A stretch of DNA of 64,000 nucleotides, taken from contig NZ_CDCA01000037.1 of the NCBI RefSeq assembly GCF_000820185.1, positions 160,652 to 224,651 of the forward strand. The letters are read 5' to 3'. The position numbers were made by a program, and so were the translations under genes. A model generated the notes under the pieces. That model made no database searches. It worked only from the letters and a program-made list of their open reading frames with translations, and was not told the origin of the DNA. This document shows, one piece after another, positions 38,247-47,705 of this stretch (position 1 is the stretch's first letter; every line of letters starts with the position of its first letter). This stretch comes from Aeromonas tecta. Its GTDB lineage: Bacteria; Pseudomonadota; Gammaproteobacteria; Enterobacterales; Aeromonadaceae.

Positions 38247-38290
38247 TGACTAATTAACTAGTCACAAGTCGCTTCTCATTTTGTAAATGA
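38247..38290. promoter_or_regulatory. Two inverted repeats in the hydrolase/araC divergent region
   Basis: TGACTA-N6-TAGTCA (38247-38264) and TCATTT-TGT-AAATGA (38276-38290) lie in an AT-rich part of the 296-base divergent promoter, 65-110 bases before the regulator start. They are candidate operator sites. Confidence 0.4.
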
Positions 38291-38354
38291 AATGATAAAA
38301 AAGAGTTAATAACAAGCAGATCAGCATGTGCTCCGCTGTAATGGGAACCGTATT

Positions 38355-39407
38355 ATGACCCTCTTCGCCAGAGCCGCTACGCTCACCAATTATCTCGATG
38401 TCGCCCGTCAGTTGGGCCTCAACACCCCCAAGCTGCTGGCAGAGGCCGGCCTCAGTACCTCCATTCTGGATGTTCCCAACCAGCGTCTGCCGGTCTCGGC
38501 CATCATCAAGCTGCTCGAGCTGTCGGCCCGTATCGGTGCCTGCGACGGCCTGGGGCTGCGGATGGCGGAGCATCGCCAGCTGTCCGATTTTGGTGAAGTC
38601 AGCTTGCTGCTCAGCTATCAGCCCAATCTGCGCGAAGCCTTGCAGGTGATGGTGCAATACATCCGGCTGTTCAACAATGCGTTGGCGATCTTCATCGAGG
38701 AGGCGGGCAAGACCGTCATCATCCGCGAGGAGATCATCACCGACAGTCCCATGCCGTCGCGCCAGGCCACCGAGCTGGCAGTTGGCGTCATGTATCGCTT
38801 CTGCGCCGCCCAGGTCGGGGTCGGTAACAACTGGCACCCCATCAGCGTCAACTTCACCCATGCGGCGCCAGCCGATCTCAGCATCCACAAGCGCCTGTTT
38901 GGCTGCAAGCTGGAATTTGGTAGCGAATTCAACGGTATAGTGTGCCAGTCTACGGATCTGGACATCCCCAATCCGCTGGCCAATCAGGCCATGGCCCGCC
39001 ATGCGCGCCAGTACCTCGACACCTTGCTGGTGGAGACCCAGCAGTCCCTGCTGGTCGATGTGCGCAAGACCATTTATCTGCAGCTCCCCATGGGGCGCGC
39101 CACCATAGATCAGATAGCCAGCACCCTGGGGATGAACGTGCGCACCCTGCAGCGTCATCTGGAAGAGAGCGGCGTCACCTTCAGCGAGTTGGTCAACGAG
39201 GTGCGCCGGGATCTGGTGATGCGCTACCTGCAAAATGCAGGCTATTCCCTCGGTCACATTGCCGACATGCTCGGCTACTCCATGCCCAGCTCCTTCACTC
39301 GCTGGTTCAGCGCCCAGTTCGGCATGCCGCCGGCCACCTGGCGCTCCCGCCACAAGATAGTCCCCAACGCCGCCCAGAGTGCCCGCACCAGCCTGGCTTA
39401 CGGCTAG
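38355..39407 (+). CDS. AraC-family regulator (Arabinose_bd/OruR-type)
   Basis: 350 residues. The N-terminal two thirds match the ligand domain of the OruR/ArgR-like AraC subgroup (LTNYLDVARQLGLN, LGLRMAEHRQLSDFGEVSLLL). The C-terminal DNA-binding domain has two helix-turn-helix units (IDQIASTLGMNVRTLQRHLEE split motif, and LGHIADMLGYSMPSSFTRWF). Start at 38355, after GGGAA. This is the only transcription factor in the 35-62 kb catabolic stretch, so it probably controls the acyl-CoA ligase/hydrolase side, the DUF1302/MMPL operon, or both. Confidence 0.88.
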   Translation: MTLFARAATLTNYLDVARQLGLNTPKLLAEAGLSTSILDVPNQRLPVSAIIKLLELSARIGACDGLGLRMAEHRQLSDFGEVSLLLSYQPNLREALQVMVQYIRLFNNALAIFIEEAGKTVIIREEIITDSPMPSRQATELAVGVMYRFCAAQVGVGNNWHPISVNFTHAAPADLSIHKRLFGCKLEFGSEFNGIVCQSTDLDIPNPLANQAMARHARQYLDTLLVETQQSLLVDVRKTIYLQLPMGRATIDQIASTLGMNVRTLQRHLEESGVTFSELVNEVRRDLVMRYLQNAGYSLGHIADMLGYSMPSSFTRWFSAQFGMPPATWRSRHKIVPNAAQSARTSLAYG

Positions 39408-39425
39408 GCTCTCGACCTCATGACC

Positions 39426-39459
39426 AAAGAGAGGGAGGCATCAAGCCTCCCTCTCTTTT
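39426..39459. terminator. Terminator between convergent regulator and MMPL genes
   Basis: A perfect 14-bp stem AAAGAGAGGGAGGC / GCCTCCCTCTCTTT with an ATCAA loop; A and T ends allow use from both sides. Confidence 0.9.
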
Positions 39460-39504
39460 CATATCCCGCACCCGGTTATCGTGACGGCCAAAATACCTTG
39501 CTCC

Positions 39505-42030
39505 CTAGCGGGCATCGGCATTGGCGAGTCGCTGACTCTCGTTCGCCTTGGCGGCCTCTGACGAGGGCGCTTGCTCGCGGATCGCCCCTGCTCTGGCGGT
39601 CTGCGTCCTTGGGCCAGAGAGCAAGAAATACGACAGCGCCGGGATGCCGATGAGCGCCCCCAGCATGTTCCACAGGAACATGAAGGTGAGCAGTATGCCC
39701 ATGTCGGCCTGGAACTTGATGGGGGACCAGGCCCAACCCACCACGCCGGCGGCCAGAGTGATACCGACCAGACCCACCACCCGACCGGTGAAGGCCACCG
39801 CGTTGCGATACGCCTCGGTCAATGACATGCCCTGGCGCTGATAGTGCAGCTGCACGCTCAACAGATAGAGTGCGTAGTCCACCCCGATACCGACCCCAAG
39901 CGCAATGACCGGCAGGGTCGCGACCTTGACGCCGATGCCCATGGCGACCATCAGCGCCTCGCACAGCACCGAGGTGAGCATCAGCGGCACCAGCGCCACC
40001 ACGGTCGCCCGCCAGCTACGGAAGGTGATGAGGCAGAAAACGGTGACCGCCAGATAGACGTAGAGCAGCATGGTGCGGTTGGCCTCGTGCACCACCAGGT
40101 TGGTGGCGGCCTCGATGCCCGCGCTGCCAGCGGCGAGCAGGAACTGGCGATCCGACGTGCTGTTCTCCTGGGCGAACTTGTCGGCAATGGCCACCACGGC
40201 ATTGAGGGTCTCGGCCTTGTGATCCCGCAGGTAAGCGATCACCGGCATCACCGAGCAATCGGTGTTGAACAGCTCGGGGGTATTGACCGAGGCCTGCTGG
40301 GCGGCATAGTTCAGCACATTCTGGTTGCGCTGGATGCTGGCAAGCTTGGGGTTGCCCTCGTAGGTACCAGCGGTTATCTGGCGCACCGCATTGACCAGGG
40401 ACGAGGTCGCTTGCACCCCCGGATACTGCTGCAGCTCCCAGGCCAGCCGGTCGGCCAGGATCAGGGTCTGATAGTTCAGGCAGCCTTCCGGCGCCGTCTT
40501 GATCATGACCGCGAACAAGTCGCTCGAGAGCGCATAGTGGCCGGTGATGTAGCCGTTATCACGGTTGTAGCGCGAATCCGCCCGCAGCTCCGGCGCCCCG
40601 CTATCCAGATCGCCGACTTTCAGATTCAGGCTCACCAGATAGCCGCCGATCCCCATCGCCAGCCCCAGCAGTACCACGATGGTGGCCCACTTGCGTTCGG
40701 TGCAGTGATCCAGCAGATCCCACAACTTGCCAAAACCCTTGTGGGCATCGGCATTGGTGTCGATCTTGAGCGCACGTTCCGCCGCCTTGCGGCCGACCCC
40801 GACGAAGGAGAGCGCCACCGGCATCAGCAGCAAAGAGGTAAAAATCAGCACCGCCACGCCGATGCTGGCGGTGATGGCGAGATCCTGGATCACCGGGATG
40901 TCGATCAACATCAGCACCGCGAAGCCGACCGCATCGGCGAGCAGCGCGGTGACCCCGGCCAAGAATAACCGGCGGAAGGTGTAACGGGCCGCTATCTGGC
41001 GGTGGGTGCCGCGGGCGATGTCCTGCATGATGCCGTTCATCTTCTGGGCCGCGTGGGAGACGCCGATGGCGAAGATGAGGAAGGGCACCAGCACCGAATA
41101 GGGGTCGATGGCATAGCCGAGCCAGGCGACGATGCCAAGCTGCCACACCACGGCAACCAGCGAGCAGCCAACCACGAGTAAGGTGCTACGCACGCAGCGG
41201 GTATAGAGGAAGATGATGCCAAGGGAAGTCAGCACCGCCAGGCCGAAGAACATGATCACCTGAATGAGGCCGTCGATCAGATCCCCCACCAACTTGGCAA
41301 AACCGATCACCCGGATCTTGTACTTGCCCGTGCCCTCGGCCCCCGCCTTGTGAGACGCGCCGCCAAACTCAATCTTGTCGCGCAGCTGTTCGATGCGCTG
41401 GGAGAACTGATGGTAGTTGAGCGGCTTGCCGGTGGCCGAGGCCTTGTCCAGCAAGGGCACGATCAGCATGGTGGACTTGAAGTCGTTCGATACCAAGCTG
41501 CCGACGATGCCGGCCCGGTTGATGTTCTGGCGCAGTTGCTCGATGTCGGCGGCCGAGCCCTTGTAGGAGTCGGGCATCACGGGGCCACCCTGGAAGCCCT
41601 CTTCGGTCACCTCGGTCCAGCGCACCGCCGGGCTCCACAACGACTTCATCCAGACCCGGTCAACCCCTTCGCTCAGGAACAGCTCGTCGTTGACCTGCTT
41701 GAGCACAGCCAGGTAATCGGGATCGAAGATGTCACCCTCGGTGTTTTCCACCACCACCCGCACCGAGTTGCCGAGGCCACGCAAGGAGTGGCGGTTCTCG
41801 AGGAAGTTTTTGATGTAGGGCTGGCTCTGGGGGATCATCTTCTCGAAGCTGGGGGCAAGCGCCAGCCGGGTCGTCGCCATATAGCCAAACACCAAGGTGG
41901 CCAGGGTCATGAGTAGCATGAAGAGCGGGCGGTGGTTGAACACCATCCGCTCCAGCAGGTTGCCACTGCGCCGATCAAAATCCGACAGATCGCGGATCAC
42001 CGGCATGGTCTCTTGCTTCACATTGTTCAT
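39505..42030 (-). CDS. RND/MMPL-family exporter
   Basis: 841 residues with about 12 membrane helices in two repeats and two large periplasmic loops, the MMPL/HpnN layout. Markers are the helix-4 motif FAIGVSHAAQ and its twin ALGVGIGVDYALYLL, where RND proteins carry proton-relay residues, and GFAVLMLIDIPVIQDLAITASIGV. Such proteins in DUF1302/DUF1329 clusters are thought to move lipids or hydrophobic compounds across the envelope; the cargo here is unknown. No membrane-fusion or TolC gene is next to it. Last gene of a four-gene minus-strand operon. Confidence 0.85.
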   Translation of the reverse strand: MNNVKQETMPVIRDLSDFDRRSGNLLERMVFNHRPLFMLLMTLATLVFGYMATTRLALAPSFEKMIPQSQPYIKNFLENRHSLRGLGNSVRVVVENTEGDIFDPDYLAVLKQVNDELFLSEGVDRVWMKSLWSPAVRWTEVTEEGFQGGPVMPDSYKGSAADIEQLRQNINRAGIVGSLVSNDFKSTMLIVPLLDKASATGKPLNYHQFSQRIEQLRDKIEFGGASHKAGAEGTGKYKIRVIGFAKLVGDLIDGLIQVIMFFGLAVLTSLGIIFLYTRCVRSTLLVVGCSLVAVVWQLGIVAWLGYAIDPYSVLVPFLIFAIGVSHAAQKMNGIMQDIARGTHRQIAARYTFRRLFLAGVTALLADAVGFAVLMLIDIPVIQDLAITASIGVAVLIFTSLLLMPVALSFVGVGRKAAERALKIDTNADAHKGFGKLWDLLDHCTERKWATIVVLLGLAMGIGGYLVSLNLKVGDLDSGAPELRADSRYNRDNGYITGHYALSSDLFAVMIKTAPEGCLNYQTLILADRLAWELQQYPGVQATSSLVNAVRQITAGTYEGNPKLASIQRNQNVLNYAAQQASVNTPELFNTDCSVMPVIAYLRDHKAETLNAVVAIADKFAQENSTSDRQFLLAAGSAGIEAATNLVVHEANRTMLLYVYLAVTVFCLITFRSWRATVVALVPLMLTSVLCEALMVAMGIGVKVATLPVIALGVGIGVDYALYLLSVQLHYQRQGMSLTEAYRNAVAFTGRVVGLVGITLAAGVVGWAWSPIKFQADMGILLTFMFLWNMLGALIGIPALSYFLLSGPRTQTARAGAIREQAPSSEAAKANESQRLANADAR

Positions 42031-42072
42031 GTCTGCGTTCTCGCTCTCGTTATTCTCGTTATCCGGCGGCCG

Positions 42073-43137
42073 TCACTTGGCTGACAAGGTGCGCACACCC
42101 CGGCTACCGACCAGCGCCAGCGTGCCGGCATCGGTCAGGGCCGCACCGGCCACCGGCGACGGCTCCACCTGCTTGATCAGCTGCAGCGGGTCGTTGCCGT
42201 TCTGGCGCAACATATGGCCGGCCTGGGTGAACAGCCGGAAGTGACCGCTGCCATCTGGCACCGCCGCGCTGATGCTGATGGGCAGGCCGCTGTCGAGTTT
42301 GGCCCAATGCTGGCCGCCATCGGTGCTGCGAAACACATGGCCACGCAGGCCATAGACGATCACCTCGCCGGGCTGGCCGATCAGGCCGAAATAGCTGCCC
42401 TCATAGGGGCTCGGCACGTCGAGGAAGCGCTGCTGCGCCGGGCCCCACTTGCGCAGCAACCCCTGCTCGCCGACCAGATAGAGTGCATCACCGGTGGAGT
42501 TGATGGCGTTGAGGTGGAAACCCTGTGGGTTGTCGGTACGATCCTGCAGCGGTGTCCAGTGCTGGCCACCGTCCTCGGTGCGCAGGATAAGATTGAAGAC
42601 GCCGACCACATAACCGACCCTATCGTTCTCGAACCAGACGTCGAGCAGCGGCTTGTCGGCCCCCTCCTCCACCAGCCGTTGCCCCTCCTCCACCAGGGCG
42701 GGCCACTGCTCGCTGCCCGGCTCTGCGGCGGCCAGGGCGCGGTAATGCGTCAACACCAGTTCACCTATCTGGCGACCGTCCAGCTGTTTTTGCCAAGTGG
42801 CACCGGCATCCCTGCTGTGCAGCACCACCCCATCGCCGCCTACCGCCCAGCCTTGGCTTGGGGTGGGAAAATAGACCGCATTGAGATCGACGCTGACCGG
42901 CACACTGGCTTGTTGCCACTGCTTGCCCGCGTCGTCGGAAAAGAGAATATGGCCGCGCTGGCCCACCGCCACCAGGCGCTGCCCGGCGGAAGCGAGATCC
43001 AGTAGCGGACTACGCTGTGCCAGCACGCTCGCCTTGGCGGGCAAGTCCAGCACATCAACGAAATCGGACGCCTGTGCGGCGCTCTGCATCAGCAGGGCGC
43101 CAAACACCAGCGACGCCAACTTATGGAATGACCCCAT
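42073..43137 (-). CDS. Periplasmic YCF48/BNR-repeat beta-propeller protein
   Basis: 354 residues with a signal peptide (MGSFHKLASLVFGALLMQ, cleaved after SAAQA). Propeller blades show repeated VG..G.I..S.DAG..W patterns: GQRGHILFSDDAGKQWQ, GGDGVVLHSRDAGATWQ, LILRTEDGGQHWT and HVFRSTDGGQHWA. It resembles the photosystem II stability factor family, which in non-phototrophs accompanies MMPL/DUF1302 genes. Likely a periplasmic partner of the exporter. Start at 43137 with AAGGA upstream. Confidence 0.85.
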   Translation of the reverse strand: MGSFHKLASLVFGALLMQSAAQASDFVDVLDLPAKASVLAQRSPLLDLASAGQRLVAVGQRGHILFSDDAGKQWQQASVPVSVDLNAVYFPTPSQGWAVGGDGVVLHSRDAGATWQKQLDGRQIGELVLTHYRALAAAEPGSEQWPALVEEGQRLVEEGADKPLLDVWFENDRVGYVVGVFNLILRTEDGGQHWTPLQDRTDNPQGFHLNAINSTGDALYLVGEQGLLRKWGPAQQRFLDVPSPYEGSYFGLIGQPGEVIVYGLRGHVFRSTDGGQHWAKLDSGLPISISAAVPDGSGHFRLFTQAGHMLRQNGNDPLQLIKQVEPSPVAGAALTDAGTLALVGSRGVRTLSAK

Positions 43138-43246
43138 ACCACGTCCTTGTATTGGAGTGCGTCGTGGCACCGCGAGGGTGGCTCGACGCCAATATAAGAA
43201 GCCCGGTGCGATGCAGGAATGGCAAGGCACCGGTCCTCCGTTACTG

Positions 43247-44608
43247 CTAGCGAATACCCGCCCCGGCAAGGGCTTCAGGCGACCACTGCGCCTTCGACAG
43301 CGGCTCGCCATACTTGATGCCGCCGTAAGGGCCCACCACCCCATTGATGTTGTAAGTACCCGCCACCAGGTCATAGATCATGAAGGGGGTGGCATCCGGG
43401 GTCTGCTTGTCGTAGCTCTGGCTCAGGAACGCGAAGGAACCACGGTAGAGCTGATCACGGGCATCGTACTGATCGGACGCCAGGGCCACCCAGCTGTCTT
43501 CATCCAGATAGAAGCGGCGCTTGGCATAGACATGGCGCTCGCCGGACTTCAGGGAGCCTTCCACGACCCAGACGCGGTGCTTCTCCCAGCGCACCAGATC
43601 CGGTGACAGGGTGTTCGGGGTGGTCAGCGCCCTGGCATCGTGCTCATAGGTCACCTTGTAGGTGTTATAAGGAACGATCATCTCCTGCTTGCCCACCAGC
43701 TTCCAGTCGAAGCGATCCAACGCACCGTTGAAGACAAACACATCGTCATAGGTACCGGCGCCAGAGGTGCCAGGGTTTGGGGTGTCATAGGCCAGGTTCG
43801 GGGCCAGTTTGACCCGGCGCTGGCCAGGCAGGTACTGCCAGCCCTTGCGCGGTTGCTCCAGGGGGTTGGCCGCATCGCGCAGCATGATGGCCTCACCGGC
43901 GCGGCGCGCCGGCCCGGTGTAGTACAGCTTCATCTGGTAGTAGGTGTCCTTGGCCGAAATGGGCTTGGACATGTCGTCGTAGATGGCGTAGTTGATGAAT
44001 GCCTTGCCCGTGGTGGACAGGGCCGCCGTCCCCGAGGAGTCGACGTTCCAGGAGTCATACTTGGTCGCGATGTTCACCCCCTGATAGCGCAGCAGGAAGT
44101 TCCACATCGCCTCGGCACCGGTCTGGGGGATCGGGAAGGGAATGCCCGGCAGCACGTTGTCCACCGCCAGACCACCCTCCAGGGTCTTGGCATTGACCGC
44201 GTTCTTCTTGGTGTTGTCCAGCACCGCCTGGGGCAGCACTACGCTACGGTGGGTCGGATAGACATCGACGCGAAACGCAGGGTAGCGCTTGAGCAGCTCC
44301 GCCGTGGTGGCGGTCAGCTGGTTCTGGTACTGCGCCACGTTCTTGCCGTCGATCACCAGCACCGGCTTGTCGCTGGCATAAGGGTCAGGGCGCATGCTGT
44401 CACCGGCCTTGAAGCCAGCGGGCGCCTGAGTCAAACCGCCGGTGTAGGCCGGGATGGCACCATCGCTACTGGCCGCCACTTCGGCCCCCACGGCGGTGAG
44501 GCTGTTGCCCAGCTTGCCCGCCTCGCTCGCGGATACGGCCGCCTCGGCCTGGCCGATGAAGGCCAGGGTGAGGGATGCAGCCAACAGGGTTTTCTCGAAT
44601 CTCATCAT
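43247..44608 (-). CDS. DUF1329 periplasmic protein
   Basis: 453 residues with signal peptide (cleaved near AEA-AVSAS). Matches DUF1329: beginning SASEAGKLG and AVGAEVAASSDGAIPAYTGG, the FPIPQTGAEAMWNFLLRYQG block, GQRRVKLAPNLAYDTPNPGTSG, WEKHRVWVVE and AKRRFYLDEDSW. The fold is thought to be LolA/LolB-like and to carry lipid-like ligands. The start at 44608 has GGAG six bases upstream. Coupled with DUF1302 upstream of it (28-base gap). Confidence 0.88.
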   Translation of the reverse strand: MMRFEKTLLAASLTLAFIGQAEAAVSASEAGKLGNSLTAVGAEVAASSDGAIPAYTGGLTQAPAGFKAGDSMRPDPYASDKPVLVIDGKNVAQYQNQLTATTAELLKRYPAFRVDVYPTHRSVVLPQAVLDNTKKNAVNAKTLEGGLAVDNVLPGIPFPIPQTGAEAMWNFLLRYQGVNIATKYDSWNVDSSGTAALSTTGKAFINYAIYDDMSKPISAKDTYYQMKLYYTGPARRAGEAIMLRDAANPLEQPRKGWQYLPGQRRVKLAPNLAYDTPNPGTSGAGTYDDVFVFNGALDRFDWKLVGKQEMIVPYNTYKVTYEHDARALTTPNTLSPDLVRWEKHRVWVVEGSLKSGERHVYAKRRFYLDEDSWVALASDQYDARDQLYRGSFAFLSQSYDKQTPDATPFMIYDLVAGTYNINGVVGPYGGIKYGEPLSKAQWSPEALAGAGIR

Positions 44609-44636
44609 GTTGTTCTCCAGCACTTGGCTAATCGGA

Positions 44637-46550
44637 TCAGTAGGTGGTCTTCAGGGTCAGGTAGACGGCGCCCCTGTCTTCCGTGGTGGCACCACCACCG
44701 GAGAAGGAGGAGTAACCACCGGCGTAGCAGGTCGTCCGCTGCGCGGCATCCAGTGCGTTCGGGGTTGAGCCGTCGGCACCGCCGTCGTTGCAATCCTCAG
44801 ACTTGCCGAAGGAGTCCACGTATTTCAGGTCGACGAAATATTGGTTGTAGATGGTGGCACCAAGGCCGACCGCGTAGTTGCCGGTATCTTTCGCCCCACC
44901 GGCCTGCACAGGGGAAATACCGCTCAGTCCCCAGTTCACCGACAACGGCATGTTCATGTCCACGCCTGGGAACACCTGATACCAGATGGGAGTGAAGTTG
45001 ACCGCCAGACCCCAGTTGTCCTTGGTCGGCTTGTCGATACCCTGATAGATGTCCTCCCCCTTGTAGAGCGCCTTGTTGTGGCCATCCAGGCTCAGCAGGT
45101 TGCTGTAGTAGAGCTCCCCGAGCAGGGCGGCGGCATCGAACAACGGGGTGTCGGCGATGGTCATCAGGCCGTTTAGGGTCCAGTGCAGGGTGTCGCCGGT
45201 GGCGCTGTAACCGTCGCTGTCATCGGTGATGACCCCGGTACCGGGTTGACGGGGAGGCAACACCCCGAAGCCGTTGGATAGCCCGCCGGCCCCCGGGGCG
45301 CTGAGCAGCGCCGGGATGCTGGCAAGCGGCATGTTGTGGCGGTAGTTCAGATCGCTGCCGACGCTGACTCCGGCCACATCCTTGGAGAGGCTGAGGCCAA
45401 AGATATCGATGTCTTCGCCATAGGCCAGGGAGTAGCTGGTGGTCGAGATCGAGTTGCGCAGATTGGGAATAGCCCCGGCCGGCAGCGGCACCGCGCCTCT
45501 CACCGTCATGCCACGGGCATTCAGTACTGCCTGGGGCAAAATGTCGGCGGTGCGGCGGTAGAAGGCGCCCAGGGTGCCATCGAGCGCCTCGGGCGACCAC
45601 TTCGCCATGATGCCCCAGTCACCGTGCTTGCCCGGCTCGATATCCTCACCGCGCCGGATGTTGGTCAGGGTACCGTTCGGCCCGGCCAAGCCAGGACCGC
45701 CGGTGTGACCCAGCAGGAAGGACTGGGCACCGAAGCCCACCAGATCGGAGCTGCCGTAATAGGTGCCGGCTTCTGGCAAACGGGCGGCGTTCCAGTCCAG
45801 GAAATACTGGGCGGCGAAGGTCAACTCGGGATTGAGGGTGAAGGAGGCCGAGATCTGGTTGCGCGGCACGAACAGCTCCTTGGCCTCGGTGCCGGGGGAT
45901 GCCGCGAGTTTCGCGAGATCCAGGCCGGACTGGCCGTAGCTCATCGAGTGCACCGGGTTGAGCAGGGTCTCCCCCCAGTAGACGTTGTGCTGGCCAATCT
46001 TGAAGCCCAGCAGAGATTCGCTGCCGATCTCCATGTTGTGGAACACGAAGGCGTCGAGGATCTCGCCGGAGGGGCCATGGTAGTAGCGATCGGCGTAGGG
46101 GCTCAGGTGGCGGTTGCCTGCCACGGGCGGCTGCCCGACGATACCGGAGGTCGCGCTGTTACCGTTGATAAACGGGTTTTCATCCGAACCGATATCGCTG
46201 TAGGCGAAGTCATACCAGCTGGCCGCGCTGATACGAAAACCGGTGTTGCCCTTGTTCACCACGTCCAGCTCGGTCAACAGATCGAAACGGGTGGCGACGG
46301 TGTCACCGGCATCCTTGAAGTTGTAATCACCGTCGTTGTTGTTCGGGGTGGCGAGCATGCGCGAGTCGGCACTCTCGGTGCGCATACCGTAGTTGAACTT
46401 GCCGGTGTTATCGAAACGGACGGACCAGTCTTCACTGCCCGTGTCCACTTCGACCGCCTGAACGGTTGGCATAAAGGCGGCCGAGACGGCCACCGCCAGC
46501 AGGCTGAGGCGCAGGGCGCGGCAACCATGACTCGTGTGCTTGTAATCCAT
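44637..46550 (-). CDS. DUF1302 outer-membrane beta-barrel protein
   Basis: 637 residues with signal peptide (ends near PTVQA-VEVD). Beta-rich with alternating aromatic strands, many Gly/Asn turns and a terminal aromatic strand GAVYLTLKTTY, as expected for an outer-membrane barrel. Family marks: DWSVRFDNTGKFNYG, IGQHNVYWGETLL, and NWGLSGISP. Probably forms a porin-like channel for a hydrophobic or aromatic substrate. The start at 46550 has GGAGA seven bases upstream. First gene of the DUF1302-DUF1329-YCF48-MMPL operon. Confidence 0.88.
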   Translation of the reverse strand: MDYKHTSHGCRALRLSLLAVAVSAAFMPTVQAVEVDTGSEDWSVRFDNTGKFNYGMRTESADSRMLATPNNNDGDYNFKDAGDTVATRFDLLTELDVVNKGNTGFRISAASWYDFAYSDIGSDENPFINGNSATSGIVGQPPVAGNRHLSPYADRYYHGPSGEILDAFVFHNMEIGSESLLGFKIGQHNVYWGETLLNPVHSMSYGQSGLDLAKLAASPGTEAKELFVPRNQISASFTLNPELTFAAQYFLDWNAARLPEAGTYYGSSDLVGFGAQSFLLGHTGGPGLAGPNGTLTNIRRGEDIEPGKHGDWGIMAKWSPEALDGTLGAFYRRTADILPQAVLNARGMTVRGAVPLPAGAIPNLRNSISTTSYSLAYGEDIDIFGLSLSKDVAGVSVGSDLNYRHNMPLASIPALLSAPGAGGLSNGFGVLPPRQPGTGVITDDSDGYSATGDTLHWTLNGLMTIADTPLFDAAALLGELYYSNLLSLDGHNKALYKGEDIYQGIDKPTKDNWGLAVNFTPIWYQVFPGVDMNMPLSVNWGLSGISPVQAGGAKDTGNYAVGLGATIYNQYFVDLKYVDSFGKSEDCNDGGADGSTPNALDAAQRTTCYAGGYSSFSGGGATTEDRGAVYLTLKTTY

Positions 46551-47041
46551 TACAGTCTCTCCGAGTGTCGTCATCTGTTATTTGTTGTTGGTTTTTCTTT
46601 GCTTAGTAGCCGTTTCCGTTGGCTTTATTGTTATGCCTTGTCGCGGTGACCCGTCTTGGCGGTGAGGATGCGATTAACTGCATACTCCCTCGCTGAGAGG
46701 TCGCTCGCCCGGGGGCTCCCGGTGTTGTTCTTGCTACCGAATGTACGGCCCAATTCAGTGGTTCGCTTGCCATTGCACGCCAGCTACTTTTCATTTGATG
46801 ACAGCCCCTGCCGGAGATGACAAAGCCAGCGGTGGCATGGTCAAAAGCAGCGTCAGACAGGCCCTGGCGGGGGCACAACCCGGCAAACTGCAGCGCATAT
46901 TGCGACTCATCTTCGGGAAGGCCATTGGCTGCTGACTGATGAAAGAGGTCGATCGATGGCACCGATGAAGGGAGAGCCGCCTCGGCAGAATGGGGTCGAC
47001 ATAAAAGCGGCGGAGAAGGCGCAGGCACCCGCCTTCGCCGG
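46551..47041. other. Promoter region of the DUF1302 operon
   Basis: 491 bases with no supported gene; the ORFs here show no ribosome site or family similarity. It contains the shared motif at 46781-46808 and, at its right end, hairpins belonging to the CoA-transferase operon terminator. Confidence 0.55.
46781..46808. promoter_or_regulatory. 28-bp motif shared with the qor/prpB region
   Basis: The stretch that begins CAGCTACTTTTCAT and ends GATGACAGCCCC matches 55387-55414 at 24 of 28 positions. It lies about 230 bases upstream of the DUF1302 start. A binding site for a common regulator is the simplest reading. Confidence 0.5.
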
Positions 47042-47063
47042 AAAAAGGGCCGACGAGTCGGCC
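47042..47063 (-). terminator. Terminator of the CoA-transferase operon
   Basis: On the minus strand, GGCCGAC-TC-GTCGGCC is followed by C and five T, 10 bases after the B-subunit stop. A second GC-rich stem (GAAGGCG/CGCCTTC) lies just beyond. Confidence 0.85.
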
Positions 47064-47073
47064 TACACGCGAG

Positions 47074-47703
47074 TCAGCGCAAGATGGTGCAGCCGGTGGC
47101 GGCTTGCAGCACCTCAAAGTCGATACCGGGGGCCATCTCCACCAGGCGCAGGCCCGCCGGAGTGACGTCCAGCACGGCGAGATCGCTGATGATGCGATCC
47201 ACGACCCCCACCCCGGTCAACGGCAGATTGCACCACGAAAGGATCTTGTGGGCGCCGTCCTTGGCGCAGTGCTCCATCAGCACCACCACCCGCTTGACTC
47301 CGGCCACCAGATCCATGGCGCCCCCCATGCCCTTGACCAGCATGCCCGGGATCATCCAGTTGGCGAGATCGCCGCGCTCTGATACCTGCATGGCGCCGAG
47401 CAACGCCAAATTGACGTGGCCGCCACGGATCATGGCAAAGCTCTCGGCGCTGTCGAAGAAACTGCTGCCAGGCAGGGTGGTGATGGTCTGCTTGCCGGCG
47501 TTGATGAGATCCGGATCCAGCTCTTCCTCGCTCGGGAAGGGGCCGATGCCGAGCAGGCCGTTTTCGCTTTGCAGCCACACCTCCATGCCGGCGGGAATGT
47601 AGTTGGCCACCAGGGTCGGCAGGCCAATGCCCAGGTTGACGTAGAAGCCGTCCTGTAATTCTTGTGCGGCGCGCTGCGCCATCTCTTCACGGGTCCAGGC
47701 CAT
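47074..47703 (-). CDS. 3-oxoacid CoA-transferase subunit B
   Basis: 209 residues. Pairs with the A subunit to move CoA between acyl groups, typically succinyl-CoA or acetyl-CoA to acetoacetate. The catalytic Glu is in [10 protein letters not shown], with [11 protein letters not shown] before it and [35 protein letters not shown] after it. Start at 47703 with GGGAG six bases upstream. The exact acid substrate cannot be read, but a BKACE enzyme in the same run would release acetoacetate, which fits. Confidence 0.9.
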   Translation of the reverse strand: MAWTREEMAQRAAQELQDGFYVNLGIGLPTLVANYIPAGMEVWLQSENGLLGIGPFPSEEELDPDLINAGKQTITTLPGSSFFDSAESFAMIRGGHVNLALLGAMQVSERGDLANWMIPGMLVKGMGGAMDLVAGVKRVVVLMEHCAKDGAHKILSWCNLPLTGVGVVDRIISDLAVLDVTPAGLRLVEMAPGIDFEVLQAATGCTILR

Positions 47704-47705
47704 GA

